A DNA stretch of 51,475 nucleotides from Gemmatimonadota bacterium (GCA_020350785.1 CP070722.1:3507072-3558546), one strand, 5' to 3'. Positions 1 through 9,307 are shown, counted from the first letter of the stretch. The notes: generated from the sequence alone by a model not told the origin. Numbers and translations: made by a program.

Positions 1-351
1 GCCCACTCTGATAATGATGTCGGGGCGGACGGGCGCTCCCGGCTTGAGCAGGTCCTTGAGACCGGACCCGAGCAAGTCCATTGAGAAGAAGACGATGTCG
101 TCGTCCTTCCCGGCATAATGGATGGCGACGACGTTGGGATGTCGGAACTTGGCCGCCCGGTGCGCCTCGCGCCGAAAGTTCTCCTCGAAGACCTCGTCGT
201 AGGCGAATGCTGGTTTCAGGACTTTCAGGGCGACATCGATGTCGAGGTTGGTGTCGCGAGCTTTGTAGACGTACGCGAACCCCCCCTCGCCCAAGAACTT
301 GTCGATTCGGTAGACCGCGACGCTGCGGCCCAGAAAAATGTCACGTCTCAG
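1..351 (-). CDS. Serine/threonine protein kinase, N-terminal part (cut by window edge)
   Basis: Reading the minus strand from about 351 down to 1 gives about 117 residues of a eukaryotic-type protein kinase N-lobe. A glycine-rich loop (GEGGFAYVYKA) is followed by the ATP-binding lysine strand (VALKVLKP), an alpha-C helix with its glutamate (FRREAHRAAKFRHPNVV) and the hinge. The catalytic loop lies beyond the left edge. The start is unusual. The reading frame is continuous with the stop codon of the upstream propeller gene (TAG at 367-369), and no ATG, GTG or TTG lies between that stop and the glycine loop. CTG at 349-351, preceded at suitable distance by a purine-rich AGGGGGG, is the best start; ATT at 337-339 is the alternative. 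The gene lies 15 bp behind the propeller/TPR gene and two behind the FHA gene, so it probably belongs to one phospho-signalling operon. The kinase identity is solid; the start is uncertain. Confidence 0.85.
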   Translation of the reverse strand, partial: MRRDIFLGRSVAVYRIDKFLGEGGFAYVYKARDTNLDIDVALKVLKPAFAYDEVFEENFRREAHRAAKFRHPNVVAIHYAGKDDDIVFFSMDLLGSGLKDLLKPGAPVRPDIIIRVG

Positions 352-366
352 AGAACGATCCCCCCT

Positions 367-3294
367 CTACGACCCCGGCCTCAAATTGCCGAAAAAGCGT
401 TCCGTTTCTGGATTGTAAATGGTAACTCCGTACAACCTTTGCAGCCTGGGTATCTCTCGGCTCAGGTCGAAGCCGGGTGACACCGTGAATATGGCTCTGA
501 AAGTGTCCTCCGCCTCCTCACGCCGCCCGAAGGCATAATAGGCTGCCGCTAGCAGCTGGCGGGCGATAACCTCTTCTTCGCGGGTGAGTCCGCCCTGCGC
601 CAGCTCGTCCTCGAAGAAGGTGACGACTTGGCCATAGGCGGCGTCACGCCAATACCGTACGCCCGGGCCGACCCTTCCGCGGGTGGCGAAGACGGTGATC
701 GAATCCTCGTAAACATCGCGAAGGACCGCCACGCTGCTGGGCATCGATTCGGCATAGAGGCGCATATACTCGAGGGCGATCTCCGGCGACCCGGCATCGC
801 GCAATGTGCGGTAGATGCGGAAGGACTGGTCCACCACCGCTTCGTCTTGATAATACTCGGGCCGCGGACCCTGGCCGACGAGCCGGAGGATCTGTTGGCT
901 CGCCTCGCTGGGGTAGCCGAGCTGCAGATAGACCTCGGCCAGGCGGAAGAGGAAGGGGATGATCCGCTCGCTCGGCATCGGGATCGCCGCCGTCTGCTGG
1001 GCCCAATCGAGAGCCAGAGTGTAGTCACGGAGCTCGTACGCACTGGCGAAGCCGATGTACAGCAGGGTACTTCGCGCCGCATCGTCGGAATCTATCAACC
1101 GCCCTTCGATCAGGCGGACGATCTCGCTGGCGTCGCGCATCGCCTCCGCGTACTCGCCGCGCTCGTACTCCCGCACGGCGGCGAAGTAGCCCAGCGGCAG
1201 CGCTTCCGTCGGCTCACCCTTCACCCCTGTGATGTATCGCGGCGCGACACGCACGTAGCGCGGGACCGGCTCTGAGATGTTGGTGGAATCGAGGCGGAAG
1301 GGCGGCTCGCTCGTCGTGGCAAGCGGGCGGTAAGGGCCGCCGCTCGCGCTGGCACCCTCGATCACGTAGCTGTGGACGAAGCCCTCCGGCCCCGCACTCC
1401 AGCGCAGCACCGCTGCCCCGGCCTCATAGGCTAGCTGGATGGCGGCGATGGGCGGAAAGCTCACGTCCCAACGGTAGATCAGGGTGCGGCCCGCGCCGGG
1501 GTCGGAGAGGTAGATGTTGCCGCTCCGATCGACGTTGATCGGGCCCGGTCGCTCCAGGACGCCCTCGGCGCCCAGCTGAATCATCACGCGCTCCAGGCCG
1601 GTCTCGATCACCGTGATGCGGTGTGTCTGTCGATCGAGCGCGAACAGATTGCCCGCGTCATCAAACGTCAGTGCGGCTACCGGCCCGGTGAGCAGGTCGG
1701 GCTTCAATGGCTCCAGGCGCTCCTCGGCTATTCGTAGCTCGCCGACGGTGGTCCCGTCCTCGTTCCAGACGAAGATCTTCCCGTCGGGCGACACTGCGAC
1801 GCCGACCGGACGAGCCACCCGGTAGTCGCCCAGCAAGGACGCGAGGTCGGCGCTGAAGATCTTGATCTTGTCGTTGCCGGTGTCGGCGATGACTATGCGG
1901 CCGTCAGGCAGAACCGCCAATCCTTGCGGCCGTCGCAGGCGACGCTCGTCGTCGTATCTGTCGCCGTACGTTCCGAGCAACGCGCCGCTCTCACGCGCGA
2001 AAACGGCGAAGCGGTCGCGCCGCGAGTCGGCGATCAGTACCAGCGAGTCGGTGACCGCGGCGGCTGCCACTTCGCCGATGTCCTGGCTGAAGCGGCGCTG
2101 CAGGTGGGTCGGGTCGGGAAGGAAGATCGAGGCGCTATCGCCATAGACCGTTCGATACATCTCGACCTGCGTTCCGGTCAACGAGATGGCGCGCCTGTCG
2201 TCCTCGAGCAGGAAGCGGGGCGCTCCGTCGGGCCCATACCCGACGTCTAGCAGCGGCAGCGAGAGCGAGCGCGGCACGGTGCTGACGCGCAGGGAGAAAC
2301 GAAAGTCGGCTTGCGCTTCCAGGCGCTCGAGCGTCGCGAGTCGGATACGCTCCACCTGGCGGAGGCGGCCATCCAGGATCAACAGTCGGTCGGGCCCGAC
2401 GAATGTCAGATCCGCGGCTTCGCGGAACGAGCCACGAGCGTCGCCGGATCCGCCGTAGAGCAGGTCGTCGGTGCCGATCTCTTCGCTGCTGAACGCGTTC
2501 TTGCTGTATACCCGGCCCGACTTGCGGTCGAGCACCGCCAGCGTTCCCAGGTCGTTGACCGCCAGCGCGATCGGCTCGCTGAAGTTGGCGCCGCGGAACT
2601 GGATTTGCCGGATCACCCCGCGGGGTAGGGACTCGGACCAGGGCAATTCGGTGAACGGCGGAAGCGCGTAGATGATGTCGGCTGAGCGGCGATCGGAGAT
2701 GAAGATCCAGCCGTTGTTGCCGACGGCCAGCGCCGCCGGATCCTCGATCGTGCCCAGACCGATGTGGCGCACGAACAGCCCGTCGCGACTGAAGATCTCG
2801 ACCCCTTTGCGGCCGCCATCCAGCACGTAGAGATAGCCGGCCGGCCCGACGGTGAAGTCGATCGGCCGGTCGAGCTGCCCGGCCCGGCTACCGCTCTCGG
2901 CGATACGCCGTAACAGTGTCCCGGAGGGCCCGAAGACGAAGACCTGTTTTCGACCCTCATCCAGGACGTAGCTCTCGCCGGCGAGGACGAGGGCGAGCGC
3001 GATGGGACGATCCAGAATCTCGGCGCCGTAGTTGCGTTGATAAGCGCCCGCGGAATCATAGACCAGGATGAGGCCTTTGTCGGCTATGTGCAGGGTTCGA
3101 TCCGGCCCGAACCCCAAGGCGGCGGGCCGCTCGCTGGCGCCGGGCTGGCCCTTCTCGGGCAATTGGAAGGAGCCCTGGTCTTCGTAGACCGCCTTGGGTA
3201 CCGCCTGGGCATGCGCCAGTGTGGCGGTTCCCAGAGCCAGCAGTGCCATCCAGGCGCGGGAGGCGGGTCTCGGGATTCGGCGGATCAATTGCAC
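367..3294 (-). CDS. Secreted NHL-type beta-propeller protein with Fn3-like and C-terminal TPR regions
   Basis: About 975 residues. I place the start at GTG 3292-3294, which overlaps the end of the FHA gene by 10 bp and directly precedes a Sec-type signal peptide (RRIPRP, then hydrophobic MALLALGTATLAHA, cleavage near AHAQA). The longer upstream reading frame is only the shadow of the FHA gene. Residues of roughly 45-605 show repeated NHL/six-bladed-propeller units (patterns such as LDRPIDF..GYLYVLDGG, RRPQGLAVLPDGRIVIADT, DRSGNIYLSDPG). About 610-710 resemble a fibronectin type III domain (AVLRWSAGPEG..HSYVIE). The remainder is helical TPR-like repeats (YIGFASAYELRDYTLALDWA, RLAEVYLQLGYPSEA). 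Such proteins act as extracytoplasmic scaffolds or ligand sensors. Its position between FHA and kinase genes suggests a sensory or structural role in the same signalling unit. The exact ligand cannot be told. Confidence 0.75.
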   Translation of the reverse strand: MQLIRRIPRPASRAWMALLALGTATLAHAQAVPKAVYEDQGSFQLPEKGQPGASERPAALGFGPDRTLHIADKGLILVYDSAGAYQRNYGAEILDRPIALALVLAGESYVLDEGRKQVFVFGPSGTLLRRIAESGSRAGQLDRPIDFTVGPAGYLYVLDGGRKGVEIFSRDGLFVRHIGLGTIEDPAALAVGNNGWIFISDRRSADIIYALPPFTELPWSESLPRGVIRQIQFRGANFSEPIALAVNDLGTLAVLDRKSGRVYSKNAFSSEEIGTDDLLYGGSGDARGSFREAADLTFVGPDRLLILDGRLRQVERIRLATLERLEAQADFRFSLRVSTVPRSLSLPLLDVGYGPDGAPRFLLEDDRRAISLTGTQVEMYRTVYGDSASIFLPDPTHLQRRFSQDIGEVAAAAVTDSLVLIADSRRDRFAVFARESGALLGTYGDRYDDERRLRRPQGLAVLPDGRIVIADTGNDKIKIFSADLASLLGDYRVARPVGVAVSPDGKIFVWNEDGTTVGELRIAEERLEPLKPDLLTGPVAALTFDDAGNLFALDRQTHRITVIETGLERVMIQLGAEGVLERPGPINVDRSGNIYLSDPGAGRTLIYRWDVSFPPIAAIQLAYEAGAAVLRWSAGPEGFVHSYVIEGASASGGPYRPLATTSEPPFRLDSTNISEPVPRYVRVAPRYITGVKGEPTEALPLGYFAAVREYERGEYAEAMRDASEIVRLIEGRLIDSDDAARSTLLYIGFASAYELRDYTLALDWAQQTAAIPMPSERIIPFLFRLAEVYLQLGYPSEASQQILRLVGQGPRPEYYQDEAVVDQSFRIYRTLRDAGSPEIALEYMRLYAESMPSSVAVLRDVYEDSITVFATRGRVGPGVRYWRDAAYGQVVTFFEDELAQGGLTREEEVIARQLLAAAYYAFGRREEAEDTFRAIFTVSPGFDLSREIPRLQRLYGVTIYNPETERFFGNLRPGS

Positions 3295-3992
3295 GGGGTT
3301 GCAGGCTCCAGTTCGAGGTTCTCCAACGGTTGTGCCCCCCGCTGAAATACGAAGCGCGAGAATCCGGCAGCGATCTCGACTCCGTGATCGAGCTGTTCGG
3401 CCAGCTCGAGCGGCGCTCCCAGCAGGAGGGTGCCGTTCGTGCTGGCCAGATCCTCGATCCACCAGGTGCCTTCACGCTCTCGGATCCGGCAGTGGTGGCG
3501 TGAGACGGAGCGATCCGGGAATTGGACGTCGTTGTCGGTCGCTCGTCCGACGTTGACCTCCGGCCGCTCGACCCGGAAGACCTTGCCGCGGTGGACGCCG
3601 GCCACGACCCAGATTCGCCCGAGGACGCCATCGTGTCGGTCACGGGCGAACCGGAACTCGAGGTCGGCCAGGCCGAGGACATTCCCGTCGACCAAGACCT
3701 CGCGACTGCCGGTCGTCAAGAGACGGCCGTTGAGCGTCGTCGGCGTGCCGTCCGCTATCACATCGAGGATGTACTCGGAGCCGTCGCGCTCGATGCGCAC
3801 GTGCACCGCGGCGACGCGATCGTCGCGAATCCGCAGACTGTTCCCACGAGCGTGGCCGATCGACATCACGGGGAATGCGATGGGGATTTCCCGGTTACGC
3901 TCCGCATAGAACTGCCCGATGAGCGCTGCGCCGTTGGGCTGAGTGCGCAGTGGTCCTACTCCGGTGCGGGGAAGACCCGAATAGCCGTCCAA
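3285..3992 (-). CDS. Tandem FHA-domain protein
   Basis: A 235-residue cytoplasmic protein without signal or membrane segment, carrying two forkhead-associated folds. The second (about 130-218) is canonical, with the phosphothreonine-binding residues visible: GR at 149-150, SxxH with S163/R165/H166, and N186-G187 in STNGT. The first (about 36-115) keeps the fold pattern (MSIGHARGNSLRI, VHVRI, TLNGR) but lacks the Ser-Arg-His signature, so it is probably a structural or degenerate FHA domain. FHA domains bind phosphothreonine peptides made by Ser/Thr kinases, and a kinase gene lies two genes downstream in the same direction. The annotated start is TTG at 3990-3992; a promoter-like sequence ends only a few bases upstream, so the transcript may be nearly leaderless or the start may be further in. 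The 3' end overlaps the propeller gene. Confidence 0.85.
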   Translation of the reverse strand: MDGYSGLPRTGVGPLRTQPNGAALIGQFYAERNREIPIAFPVMSIGHARGNSLRIRDDRVAAVHVRIERDGSEYILDVIADGTPTTLNGRLLTTGSREVLVDGNVLGLADLEFRFARDRHDGVLGRIWVVAGVHRGKVFRVERPEVNVGRATDNDVQFPDRSVSRHHCRIREREGTWWIEDLASTNGTLLLGAPLELAEQLDHGVEIAAGFSRFVFQRGAQPLENLELEPATPCN

Positions 3993-3998
3993 CCCAAG

Positions 3999-4027
3999 AT
4001 GTTAGGGGGTCGGCGGTACCGGGTCAA
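3999..4027 (-). promoter_or_regulatory. Candidate sigma-70-type promoter for the FHA-propeller-kinase operon
   Basis: On the minus strand TTGACC (4027-4022) is separated by 17 bp from TAACAT (4004-3999): 5/6 and 4/6 matches to consensus. The predicted transcription start is close to 3992, right at the TTG start codon, which leaves almost no leader. This is pattern matching only. Confidence 0.4.
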
Positions 4028-4261
4028 TCAAGGCGGCCCGAACTCCGAGGGCCCCGCCGGGACTGGCCCTGGCGATCTAATCGACAGTGGCCGGGGGATT
4101 TCCGCATCACCAGCGACGCGGTAGCCGCAGGGGCAACGTGTACCTACACCATGGGGACGCTCGGAGTGCCGGCCTTCGTCCTGGGCTGTTTGGGCCGCGG
4201 ACTGGATGAGCGGTTGGCCCGTTGAGCCTCTGTTGATGGGGTCGCGCCAACCTGGGGCACG

Positions 4262-6049
4262 ATGGAGCGCATCACCGCAAGTTGGGCCGACCAGTCGCTG
4301 GGTTACCGCTCGGCGGAGCCGAGCGTGTGGCAAGAAGCTCGCTCCACCCTCCGGCGCTACTTCGGCTTCCCAGACTTCCGGCCCGGCCAGCGGGATGCGA
4401 TCGGCGCGGCCCTGAGTGGCAAGGACGCGCTCATCGTCATGCCTACCGGGGGCGGCAAGTCCTTGTGCTACCAGATTCCCGCACTCCTGCGGCCCGGTCT
4501 CACCCTGGTTGTCTCGCCGCTCATCGCGTTGATGCTCGACCAGGTGGCCGCGCTGCAGCGACGCGACATAGCAGCGGAGCTCGTCAACAGCACCCTGGCG
4601 CCCGAGGAGATCGAGGAACGCCTGGGACGCGCGGCGCGTGGAGACCTCAAGCTGCTCTACGTGGCGCCGGAAAGGTTCCAAAGTCGGCTATTCCGGCGGG
4701 CCTTGGGGGAGATGCGAGTCAGCCTGGTCGCGGTCGATGAGGCGCATTGCGTGTCGGAGTGGGGGCATGATTTTCGGCCCAGCTACCTGCAGCTTCGAGA
4801 TGTTTGGCCGAGTTTAGGGCGACCCCAGATCTTGGCGCTCACGGCGACGGCGACGCCGGAGGTCCGGCGCGACATCGTGACCGAGCTCGATCTCGACCGA
4901 CCGCGCGTCATCGTGCGCGGCTTCGACCGGCCCAACCTCTGCTGGCAAGTCGTTCGGGAGGAGAAGTTGAGCGGGAAGAGCGCGGCGTTGATCTCGCTTC
5001 TAGGTACGCGCGGCGAGGCCGCGGTGGTCTATGCCTCGACGCGCAAGATGGTCGAGGGAGTGACCGAGTTGCTGCGGGCAAGAGGGCTGGCTGCGGCCAG
5101 CTACCACGCCGGACTGAGGCGCGAGCAGCGGGCGCAGGTTCAAGAGGAGTGGACGTCGGGTCGGACACCCGTTGTCGTGGCGACAAATGCTTTCGGAATG
5201 GGGATCGACAAGGAGGACGTGAGGCGCGTCATCCATTTCCAGATGCCCGGATCGCTGGAGGCCTACTATCAAGAGGCGGGCCGCGCCGGACGGGACGGCG
5301 AGCGGGCGGACTGCATACTCCTTCACAGCTACGGCGATCGATTCACGCACGAGTTCTTCATTCGCACGGCGTATCCGACGCGCAAGGTCGTCGTCGCGAC
5401 TTACCGCGCCCTCCGCCGGGCCATGACCCGATCGCGAGGGCCGATCTTAGGCGCGCGCCTCGCGCCCAGCGTCCCCGGCATCAAGAGCGAGCGAGAGGTC
5501 TACTCGGCGCTGCGGATTCTGAAGGAGCAAGGGATCGTGGAGGACACGCGCTCGCGGCGGGGTTGCCGGGTCCGCTGGATCGTCAGCCCGGAGGAGCTGC
5601 AACGGCTGCTGGATGGAGGGTCGGAAAGCGATCGGGAATCCGCACTGAGGACGGTACTCAAGGGCCTCGCACGCGCCTCCGCCTACGGGGCGCGCCGCCA
5701 GCTTTCTCTGGCGCGTCGTGAGATCGCGCGCTGGGCGGGGGCCGACTTCGCTACCGCAAGCCGGTGTCTCGATGCCCTGCAGGAGATGGGAGTGCTGGGC
5801 TGGCGCAATGACGGTGCTAGCCCCGGTTACCTGCTCAAGGATGGCCAGAGCGAGCACGACGAGCCGCCGGTGGACTGGGAACGGGTCGCTCGGCGCCGGA
5901 CGCTCGAGCTGCGGAAGCTGCGGAGCATGGAGCGCTACGCCTATCAGGGCGGCTGCCGGCGCCGCTACCTGCTCGACTACTTCGGTGAGCGGACGGCGTT
6001 CTTTCGCTGTGCGGCCTGCGATCGTTGTAGCCGCGAGGCAATTGTCTGA
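4262..6049 (+). CDS. recQ: RecQ-family ATP-dependent DNA helicase
   Basis: A 595-residue superfamily-2 3'-5' DNA helicase used in recombination and replication-fork repair. The RecQ motif 0 region ([14 protein letters not shown]) precedes Walker A (MPTGGGKS, K67), the DEAH box (159-162, inside [15 protein letters not shown] with the RecQ aromatic loop) and the C-terminal helicase motifs ([21 protein letters not shown]). A winged-helix-like region ([20 protein letters not shown]) follows. The four zinc-binding cysteines (C565, C583, C586, C589) sit at the extreme C-terminus, after the winged-helix-like segment, and there is no HRDC domain. This differs from the E. coli order of helicase, zinc, winged helix, HRDC, and matches the shorter RecQ-like proteins of several bacterial phyla. 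It stands alone, divergent from the FHA operon and convergent with the small membrane-protein gene. Confidence 0.93.
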   Translation: MERITASWADQSLGYRSAEPSVWQEARSTLRRYFGFPDFRPGQRDAIGAALSGKDALIVMPTGGGKSLCYQIPALLRPGLTLVVSPLIALMLDQVAALQRRDIAAELVNSTLAPEEIEERLGRAARGDLKLLYVAPERFQSRLFRRALGEMRVSLVAVDEAHCVSEWGHDFRPSYLQLRDVWPSLGRPQILALTATATPEVRRDIVTELDLDRPRVIVRGFDRPNLCWQVVREEKLSGKSAALISLLGTRGEAAVVYASTRKMVEGVTELLRARGLAAASYHAGLRREQRAQVQEEWTSGRTPVVVATNAFGMGIDKEDVRRVIHFQMPGSLEAYYQEAGRAGRDGERADCILLHSYGDRFTHEFFIRTAYPTRKVVVATYRALRRAMTRSRGPILGARLAPSVPGIKSEREVYSALRILKEQGIVEDTRSRRGCRVRWIVSPEELQRLLDGGSESDRESALRTVLKGLARASAYGARRQLSLARREIARWAGADFATASRCLDALQEMGVLGWRNDGASPGYLLKDGQSEHDEPPVDWERVARRRTLELRKLRSMERYAYQGGCRRRYLLDYFGERTAFFRCAACDRCSREAIV

Positions 6050-6139
6050 CCCTAGGCGACCGCGAGAGTCCTATCGCTTCGCCTGAGAGTCGCCACGCTC
6101 TGGTCGGCCGGGGTTCGGGTCGGGTAGGCTGGTCGCTCT

Positions 6140-6508
6140 CTATTTGCTCTCGCGTTTGCCCGCCAATTCGGCCATGCGCTCCACCGATTTGTGCATGGCG
6201 GACTTCGCATTCTCGAACTCTTCGCCGGCTCCGGCGGCGCGATTCAGCTGGCGCACCATACCGATGAACGCATCGACCTCGCGGCGCAGCTCCGGGTATC
6301 GGCGTTCGCTCGTCAAGAACGGACAGCCGCCGTAGGCGAAGCCCAGAATGGCGATGGCAAGGCCGCAGGCTACGCCGACCAGCCACCAGAACATATCGGC
6401 CACCAGCAGGAAGCTGATCAAGACGATGACGACGCCGACCAAGGCTGCCCCCAGCGGTACAGTTCGGTTGAAGATTCGGCGCCAACTGCGCTGAGTCGTC
6501 TCTGCCAT
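6140..6508 (-). CDS. Small two-TM membrane protein of unknown function
   Basis: A 122-residue protein. I chose ATG 6506-6508 over longer options because GAGGA lies a few bases upstream and the protein then begins sensibly as MAETTQRSWRRIFNRTVPLG. Two adjacent hydrophobic segments (about residues 18-60: GAALVGVVIVLISFLLVADM and FWWLVGVACGLAIAILGFAY) form a membrane hairpin. The remaining 60 residues are soluble, charged and helical (REVDAFIGMVRQLNRAAGAGEEFENAK), probably a short cytoplasmic coiled coil. I do not recognise a family. It is convergent with recQ and divergent from the pilin genes, so it seems to be its own transcription unit. Confidence 0.65.
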   Translation of the reverse strand: MAETTQRSWRRIFNRTVPLGAALVGVVIVLISFLLVADMFWWLVGVACGLAIAILGFAYGGCPFLTSERRYPELRREVDAFIGMVRQLNRAAGAGEEFENAKSAMHKSVERMAELAGKRESK

Positions 6509-6932
6509 AAGCTTCCTCGTCTGGGCGGTCGGGCGTGCTCGGCGGGATACGGACAAGGTGCAGTTCGTTCTCCGGCAGCACAAGCGTCTCTGCGGCGCGG
6601 CCGGTGGCGGCCGGGGAAAAGTATTCGCCGGCAAGGTAATAATGACCGAATCCAAAGAGCGTCGCGACCTCGATTCTGTCGAAGGGCATGCTTTCCATGT
6701 CCATTATTTGCATAGCGTTAAGCGGTATGGTCAAAGCTGGTACGCGGATTGCAACGGTTGACGTGCGGAGAGGTGGGTCGTGACGTACCTGCCGGTATTC
6801 CCGCTCCGCACCTACCGACCAGAGCTTGCAGGGGATGTAGCGGCGTCCCTGCCTGAGACCTCCGCCGGCCTGCCCTGCAAACCATCGTTCAAGCAATTGG
6901 CTGTTGGACCTACCCTTGGAGGTGTAAGCGAC
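6509..6932. other. Intergenic region between membrane protein (-) and pilin operon (+)
   Basis: A 424-bp gap between divergent genes, with a locally A+T-richer patch around 6640-6725 likely to carry the promoters of both. No tRNA, repeat or convincing extra gene is visible. Short open frames here have no ribosome-binding site or recognisable protein features. Confidence 0.5.
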
Positions 6933-7322
6933 ATGCGCATGCCTGGCCAGAGGTCACCGAGATGCGGGGCCGCGCTGATTTGCAGCGACTTCGGAGTGGG
7001 GCTTTCCGAGCTCTTGGTGGCGCTGGTGATCTTCTCGACCGCGCTGCTGGGAATCGTGGGGACCGCAGCGCGTGTGGGAGGTATCGTGAACTCCTCGCAT
7101 GTGCGGCTGAGGGCTGGTGCGGTGGCACAGCAGCAGATAGAGGAACTGCTCACGCAGCCCTACGACGCCGTCCAAAACGGCGCCGTTGTCAGAGACAACG
7201 TGCAGCTCCAATGGACGGTGAAGGAGACGGCGAGAGCGAAACAGGTCGTGCTTGCCTACCGCTATGAACTTCCGGGTGGGACGCGCAGCGACACTTTGAC
7301 GGTGGCGGTGTTGGGCTCATGA
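6933..7322 (+). CDS. Type IV pilus minor pilin, PilV-like
   Basis: A 129-residue prepilin-like protein. The start is ATG 6933, ten bases after GGAGG. The N-terminal methylation and cleavage motif reads DFG|VGLSELLVALVIFSTALLGI, with the required glutamate at +5 after the cleaved glycine, followed by the hydrophobic helix that packs in the pilus core. The C-terminal part is a small beta region (QLQWTVKE, KQVVLAYRYELPGGTRSDTL). PilV-like minor pilins act at the tip or in priming of type IV pili or pseudopili. It overlaps the next gene by 4 bp (ATGA) and starts a three-gene minor-pilin operon. A paralogue with the same end region lies at 36933. The family is clear; whether it serves a true pilus or a secretion pseudopilus is not. 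Confidence 0.8.
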   Translation: MRMPGQRSPRCGAALICSDFGVGLSELLVALVIFSTALLGIVGTAARVGGIVNSSHVRLRAGAVAQQQIEELLTQPYDAVQNGAVVRDNVQLQWTVKETARAKQVVLAYRYELPGGTRSDTLTVAVLGS

Positions 7323-8155
7323 GCAGAAGTCTGGCGAGCGAGCGTGGCAGCGGCGTGGTCGAAGCGCTGGTAGCGATGATGCTTCTCAGCGTGGTGATGG
7401 GTGCCATGGTCAGCGTCTTGATCCAACAGCAGCGCTTTTACCTGGTCACCAACGATGCGGCGAAGACGCAGGGTCTGGTGGAGCAGTTGGAGACTGGGCT
7501 CTCGGTGGAATTGATGCCGCTCAACCCCGCAGCAGGTGATGTTGTGTATGCCGCCGCGGATTCGGCCGAGTTCCGCGTTTTTCGAGGCGTGTACACGGTG
7601 TGTGACAAGCGAGCGTTGCCCAACCCCCAGATTACAGTCAGAGCGCTGACTAATGCGCTGCCGGTGGAGACCGACAGTGCGCTGGTCTACTCCAAGGGCA
7701 CCAAGGCGACCATCGACGATGACCACTGGAAGGTGGTGAGCATCGACGCGGTCTCACCTGCCATGTGTCCCGACAGCTCGCCGGGCTGGCAGGGCGTCGT
7801 CAACGAGCTTGCGGGGGTGCTGGGAGAGATCCCGATCGGGGCGCCGGTGCGGGCGTTCAATCACGGCAGCTACTGGCTGGCCACGAGGGAAGGTGGCTGG
7901 TACCTGTTGTCGGATGCGATTTCGGGTCGGCCCGCGGTGGTCAGCGGACCTTTGGCGCCGGCAGACTCGGCAGCTGCGGCGGTGCTGAGTTTCGTCTATC
8001 TGGACGACGATGAGGAGATGACGACCGACCTTGAGGAGATCGAGCGGATCGAGGTCGATGTGGGAGTGGTGGGCAGGGTGCCGACCACGCGCGGCGGCGA
8101 GCCGCTGCGCCGGGATCGAACGGTGTCGATCAAGCAGCGAAACGCGGATCGCTGA
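7319..8155 (+). CDS. Type IV pilus minor pilin, PilW-like
   Basis: A 278-residue prepilin-like protein, translationally coupled to the preceding gene by ATGA. The short basic leader ends in the cleavage motif ERG|SGVVEALVAMMLLSVVMGAM with glutamate at +5. A long mainly beta soluble domain follows, with two separated cysteines (VYTVCDKRA and PAMCPDSS) that could form a disulfide. The C-terminal stretch (DLEEIERIEVDVGVVGRV) is typical of PilW-like proteins that end by converting and comparing values along a beta-sheet. It should be assembled with the PilV- and PilX-like neighbours by the inner-membrane pilus machinery, none of which is in this window. Confidence 0.75.
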   Translation: MSRSLASERGSGVVEALVAMMLLSVVMGAMVSVLIQQQRFYLVTNDAAKTQGLVEQLETGLSVELMPLNPAAGDVVYAAADSAEFRVFRGVYTVCDKRALPNPQITVRALTNALPVETDSALVYSKGTKATIDDDHWKVVSIDAVSPAMCPDSSPGWQGVVNELAGVLGEIPIGAPVRAFNHGSYWLATREGGWYLLSDAISGRPAVVSGPLAPADSAAAAVLSFVYLDDDEEMTTDLEEIERIEVDVGVVGRVPTTRGGEPLRRDRTVSIKQRNADR

Positions 8156-8167
8156 GGAGAACCGGCA

Positions 8168-9301
8168 GTGTTGAGAGCTAGCATATTGACGCGAGACGGT
8201 TACGGTCTGCCGGCCACCATGCTTCTGATCCTGGTTTTCGTGCTGCTGGGGCTGGTCGGCCTGGCGCTGGCGCGTCATGAACTGCGGTCTCAGGTGCAAG
8301 TCACCTCGAGGGAGGTGGCGTTCTACGCGGCGGAGACGGGACTTGCCCGTGGGCTGGAGCGCTGGAGCACTCCCGATGGTCTGATCGCGGCGGGGACCAC
8401 CTGGTTGCTGGATCAAGGCCCGCTGCCCGGCGGCGCCGCTTATCGCGTTAGCGCCACCAAGCTCGACGACGGGGGCGAGGTTCATGATCTGTACGCGATC
8501 CGCTCCCAGGGTCGCGCCAAGGACGGCGAGACGCTCAGGGCCGGTCTGCTGGTGGCGACGCGGCCGGTGGAAGGTCTGTTCAAGGCGGGTCTGCAGGTCA
8601 CAGATAGCGCCACGATGAAAGGGACTGCGGACGTTTACGGCAGCGATCGGATTCCGGGCAGCTGGAACGGGGTCTTCTGCTCGGAGCTCGATGGCGATGT
8701 GCCCGGCGTGCTGATGGCGGATACGACCATGTACACGGAGAAGGGAGGGGCCGAAGTCTTGGGTAACCCCCCTCTCGATCAGGATGCCGACACGGCGGGG
8801 ATGTTCGACTTCGGTGATGTCTCGTACGGGGACATGGCGGCCGATGCCGATATCAAGCTGCCCGGCGGCACCACCATCGACGACCTGAACCCCGCGCGCC
8901 CCTCCTACAACCCAGATGGTAGCTGCGATACGTCCGACCCCAATAACTGGGGCGACCCGCTGAACCCTGGCGGAGCTTGCGCCGATTGGTTCCCGGTCAT
9001 CTACGTGTCCGGTGACCTGAACCTGGAGGCCAACTTTCGCGGGCAGGGTATTCTATTGGTGGACGGCAACCTCAGGGCGCAAGGCGGCTTCCAATTCTAC
9101 GGGGCTGTGCTCGTCAGAGGTGATTTGACCTCAGCCGGGAACTTCGAGTTCTACGGTGGTGTGAAGGCCCGGAAGTCCGACATGTCCGTCGGCACCTCGA
9201 AGATCTACTACAGCGCCTGCGTGCTGGAGCGGACCTTCAGCAAGTCGCGGGCGGCCAAGCCGCAACCTCTGATCGAGCGCCCCTGGTTCAGCCGGCGCTA
9301 G
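8168..9301 (+). CDS. PilX-like pilus assembly protein
   Basis: A 377-residue protein starting at GTG 8168 behind GGAG. The N-terminus has a PilX-type hydrophobic helix (YGLPATMLLILVFVLLGLVGLALA) without the +5 glutamate, followed by the family hallmark (SQVQVTSREVAFYAAETGLA..LERW). The C-terminal two-thirds are rich in Gly and beta turns (VIYVSGDLNLEANFRG, ILLVDGNLRAQGGF, VLVRGDLTSAGNFEFYGG), suggesting a short right-handed beta-helix as seen in bactofilin- or adhesin-like repeats. Cysteines at ELDG-proximal FCSEL, SCDTS, GACAD and SACVL could form disulfides outside the membrane. It completes the minor-pilin operon; its larger C-terminal domain would be exposed. Confidence 0.7.
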   Translation: MLRASILTRDGYGLPATMLLILVFVLLGLVGLALARHELRSQVQVTSREVAFYAAETGLARGLERWSTPDGLIAAGTTWLLDQGPLPGGAAYRVSATKLDDGGEVHDLYAIRSQGRAKDGETLRAGLLVATRPVEGLFKAGLQVTDSATMKGTADVYGSDRIPGSWNGVFCSELDGDVPGVLMADTTMYTEKGGAEVLGNPPLDQDADTAGMFDFGDVSYGDMAADADIKLPGGTTIDDLNPARPSYNPDGSCDTSDPNNWGDPLNPGGACADWFPVIYVSGDLNLEANFRGQGILLVDGNLRAQGGFQFYGAVLVRGDLTSAGNFEFYGGVKARKSDMSVGTSKIYYSACVLERTFSKSRAAKPQPLIERPWFSRR

Positions 9302-9307
9302 GAGCCC

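Noticed and set aside
3993-4261. Small gene between FHA and recQ
   Set aside because: Open frames here have no ribosome-binding site; the region is adequately explained as divergent promoters.
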